A stretch of DNA of 64,000 nt. Origin: Methanomassiliicoccaceae archaeon UBA328. Lineage in GTDB: Archaea > Thermoplasmatota > Thermoplasmata > Methanomassiliicoccales > Methanomethylophilaceae. This document shows positions 63,189 to 64,000 of the stretch, piece by piece. A program made the translations under genes and the position numbers. The number at the start of each line of letters is the position of its first letter. Position 1 is the stretch's first letter. The stretch covers positions 42,242 to 106,241 of the forward strand of contig DAYM01000010.1 in the NCBI GenBank assembly GCA_002506905.1, written 5' to 3'. A model generated the notes under the pieces. That model did no database searches. It was given only the letters and a program-made list of their open reading frames with translations, and was not told the DNA's origin.

Positions 63189-64000
63189 TACGTATTGGAC
63201 GTCCCTGTGTGCCTCTTCGTCTGTAGCATGGTAATCCGAATCGGAGTAATCGTTGAACGATCCTCCGGCAACTGCTTTGGCGCTCTTTTCACACTCGCCT
63301 CCTCGTTCTTCGTGAGTTCCATGTACAGGTTCTCGATATCCGCACCCTTCTCGGTCATTCCGAGAAGTCTGAGCTGATGCTCGTAGACGATATCGACGAG
63401 ATGGGCCTGGTCTTCGCTTGTTCCGGAGAACGTGACCTTCACCTCTCTGTCACCCATCTTCTCGGTGCCTGCGACGCCGCCGCATGCAGCTATATCGGAA
63501 ATGAACGTGAGGGTCATGTCCTTCAGCGTACGCAGGGTGATCTCCACCTTGCCGGCGTCTTCCATGGTCGCATTATGGATCAGAGATGCAACATCTCCGG
63601 ATGTTACGACCTTTCCGTGATTGATCATGGTGACCGTTCCGCACATCTCGGAGACCTCTTTCAGAATGTGTGTACTGATCAGAAGCGACCTGCCCTTCCT
63701 CTTGAGGGCATTCAGGGTCTGCCTGATCTCGATCATTCCTCTGGGATCCGATCCCGAGGTGGGCTCATCCAAAATGATGATCTCCGGGTTCGATAGGAGG
63801 GCCTGCGCAAGCGCCACCCTCTGTCTCATACCCTTGGAGAACTCTCCGATGGGCTTGTTGCGCCATTCCCACATCTTGACCTCTTCGAGGACATCCCTTG
63901 TGCGGATGGCTATCTCCACCTTGTCCATGCCGTATATCCTTCCGGCGTATTCCATAGATTCCGCGGGAGTGTATCCGTGATAGAACTCCGGCGTCTCAAT
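63155..64000 (-). CDS. ABC transporter ATP-binding protein, 5' end outside the window
   Basis: The frame is open to base 64000 and lacks the N-terminal Walker A. It has the ABC signature FSKGMRQRVALAQALL, Walker B IIILDEPTSGSDP and the H-loop STHILKEV. The C-terminal part is the regulatory extension of CcmA/NatA-type exporters. The last 30 residues (TPIRITMLQTKRHTGTSNTY) look atypical and overlap the permease frame by 34 nt, so the natural end may have been altered by a shift. It is encoded before the permease in the operon. Confidence 0.85.
   Translation of the reverse strand: METPEFYHGYTPAESMEYAGRIYGMDKVEIAIRTRDVLEEVKMWEWRNKPIGEFSKGMRQRVALAQALLSNPEIIILDEPTSGSDPRGMIEIRQTLNALKRKGRSLLISTHILKEVSEMCGTVTMINHGKVVTSGDVASLIHNATMEDAGKVEITLRTLKDMTLTFISDIAACGGVAGTEKMGDREVKVTFSGTSEDQAHLVDIVYEHQLRLLGMTEKGADIENLYMELTKNEEASVKRAPKQLPEDRSTITPIRITMLQTKRHTGTSNTYCPRPSVRCSP

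Noticed and set aside
1..64000. tRNA, rRNA and CRISPR units
   Set aside because: No T-loop GGTTCGAATCC-like segment with a matching acceptor stem, no rRNA segment and no spaced direct repeats were seen by eye; a covariance search would be needed to exclude a divergent tRNA.

Overview
The window reads as a stretch of chromosome from a methanogenic archaeon, most probably of the order Methanomassiliicoccales (gut or host-associated Thermoplasmatota). This assignment is inference. It rests on archaeal-type genes (DnaG primase with TOPRIM, Trm1, class V fructose-1,6-bisphosphatase, archaeal TpiA, archaeal dihydroneopterin aldolase MptD, THEP1-type NTPase, UbiD of the archaeal mevalonate route), on TATA boxes 25-28 nt upstream of many start codons (leaderless transcripts), and on stop-codon use: in about fifty genes whose stop I could read, all end in TGA or TAA and none in TAG. 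That pattern is expected in an organism that decodes TAG as pyrrolysine. One secreted-protein gene (2961..4166, minus) carries a single in-frame TAG at codon 51.

Layout. 1-5.8 kb: end of an acyltransferase-like gene, a secreted-protein family, a drug-type MFS exporter, a rubredoxin/ferredoxin pair and a 49-residue membrane protein. 6.0-10.8 kb: fbp-tpiA, a secreted phospholipase-D-like protein, a GNAT acetyltransferase and a MazG-like protein. 10.9-13.1 kb: a frameshifted copy of the secreted-protein family. 13.3-19 kb: a GIY-YIG protein, a Lon-family ATPase without protease domain next to dnaG, and a TetR regulator followed by a radical SAM gene broken by an in-frame TAA. 19.2-27.3 kb: an Mre11/Rad50-like (YhaO/YhaN-type) pair, two tandem cobyric-acid-synthase-type genes, a ubiquitin-fold small protein and a DEDDh exonuclease. 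27.3-36.5 kb: a P-type ATPase flanked on both sides by fragments of DUF4143-type AAA ATPases, then an AddAB-like helicase-nuclease pair. 36.5-41.7 kb: hisGCHA operon, a PIN/antitoxin pair and asd. 41.9-49 kb: accessory surface-protein region with a transglutaminase-like protein, a three-gene coupled chain, a decayed TIR-domain gene, a large InlB/MBG-repeat protein interrupted by two in-frame TAA codons, and a long AT-rich gap. 49-64 kb: housekeeping genes (DUF368, TPR-like, trkAH, nadA, mptD, NTPase, trm1, purA, siroheme reductase, ubiD) and an ABC exporter operon running off the right edge.

The coherent units are gluconeogenesis (fbp-tpiA), histidine synthesis (hisGCHA), potassium uptake (trkAH), DNA end processing (YhaON-like and AddAB-like) and corrin amidation (two CbiP-type proteins). 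The 10.9-13.1, 27.3-30.6 and 45.2-48.1 kb regions hold most of the broken genes. No rRNA, tRNA or CRISPR array was recognised.
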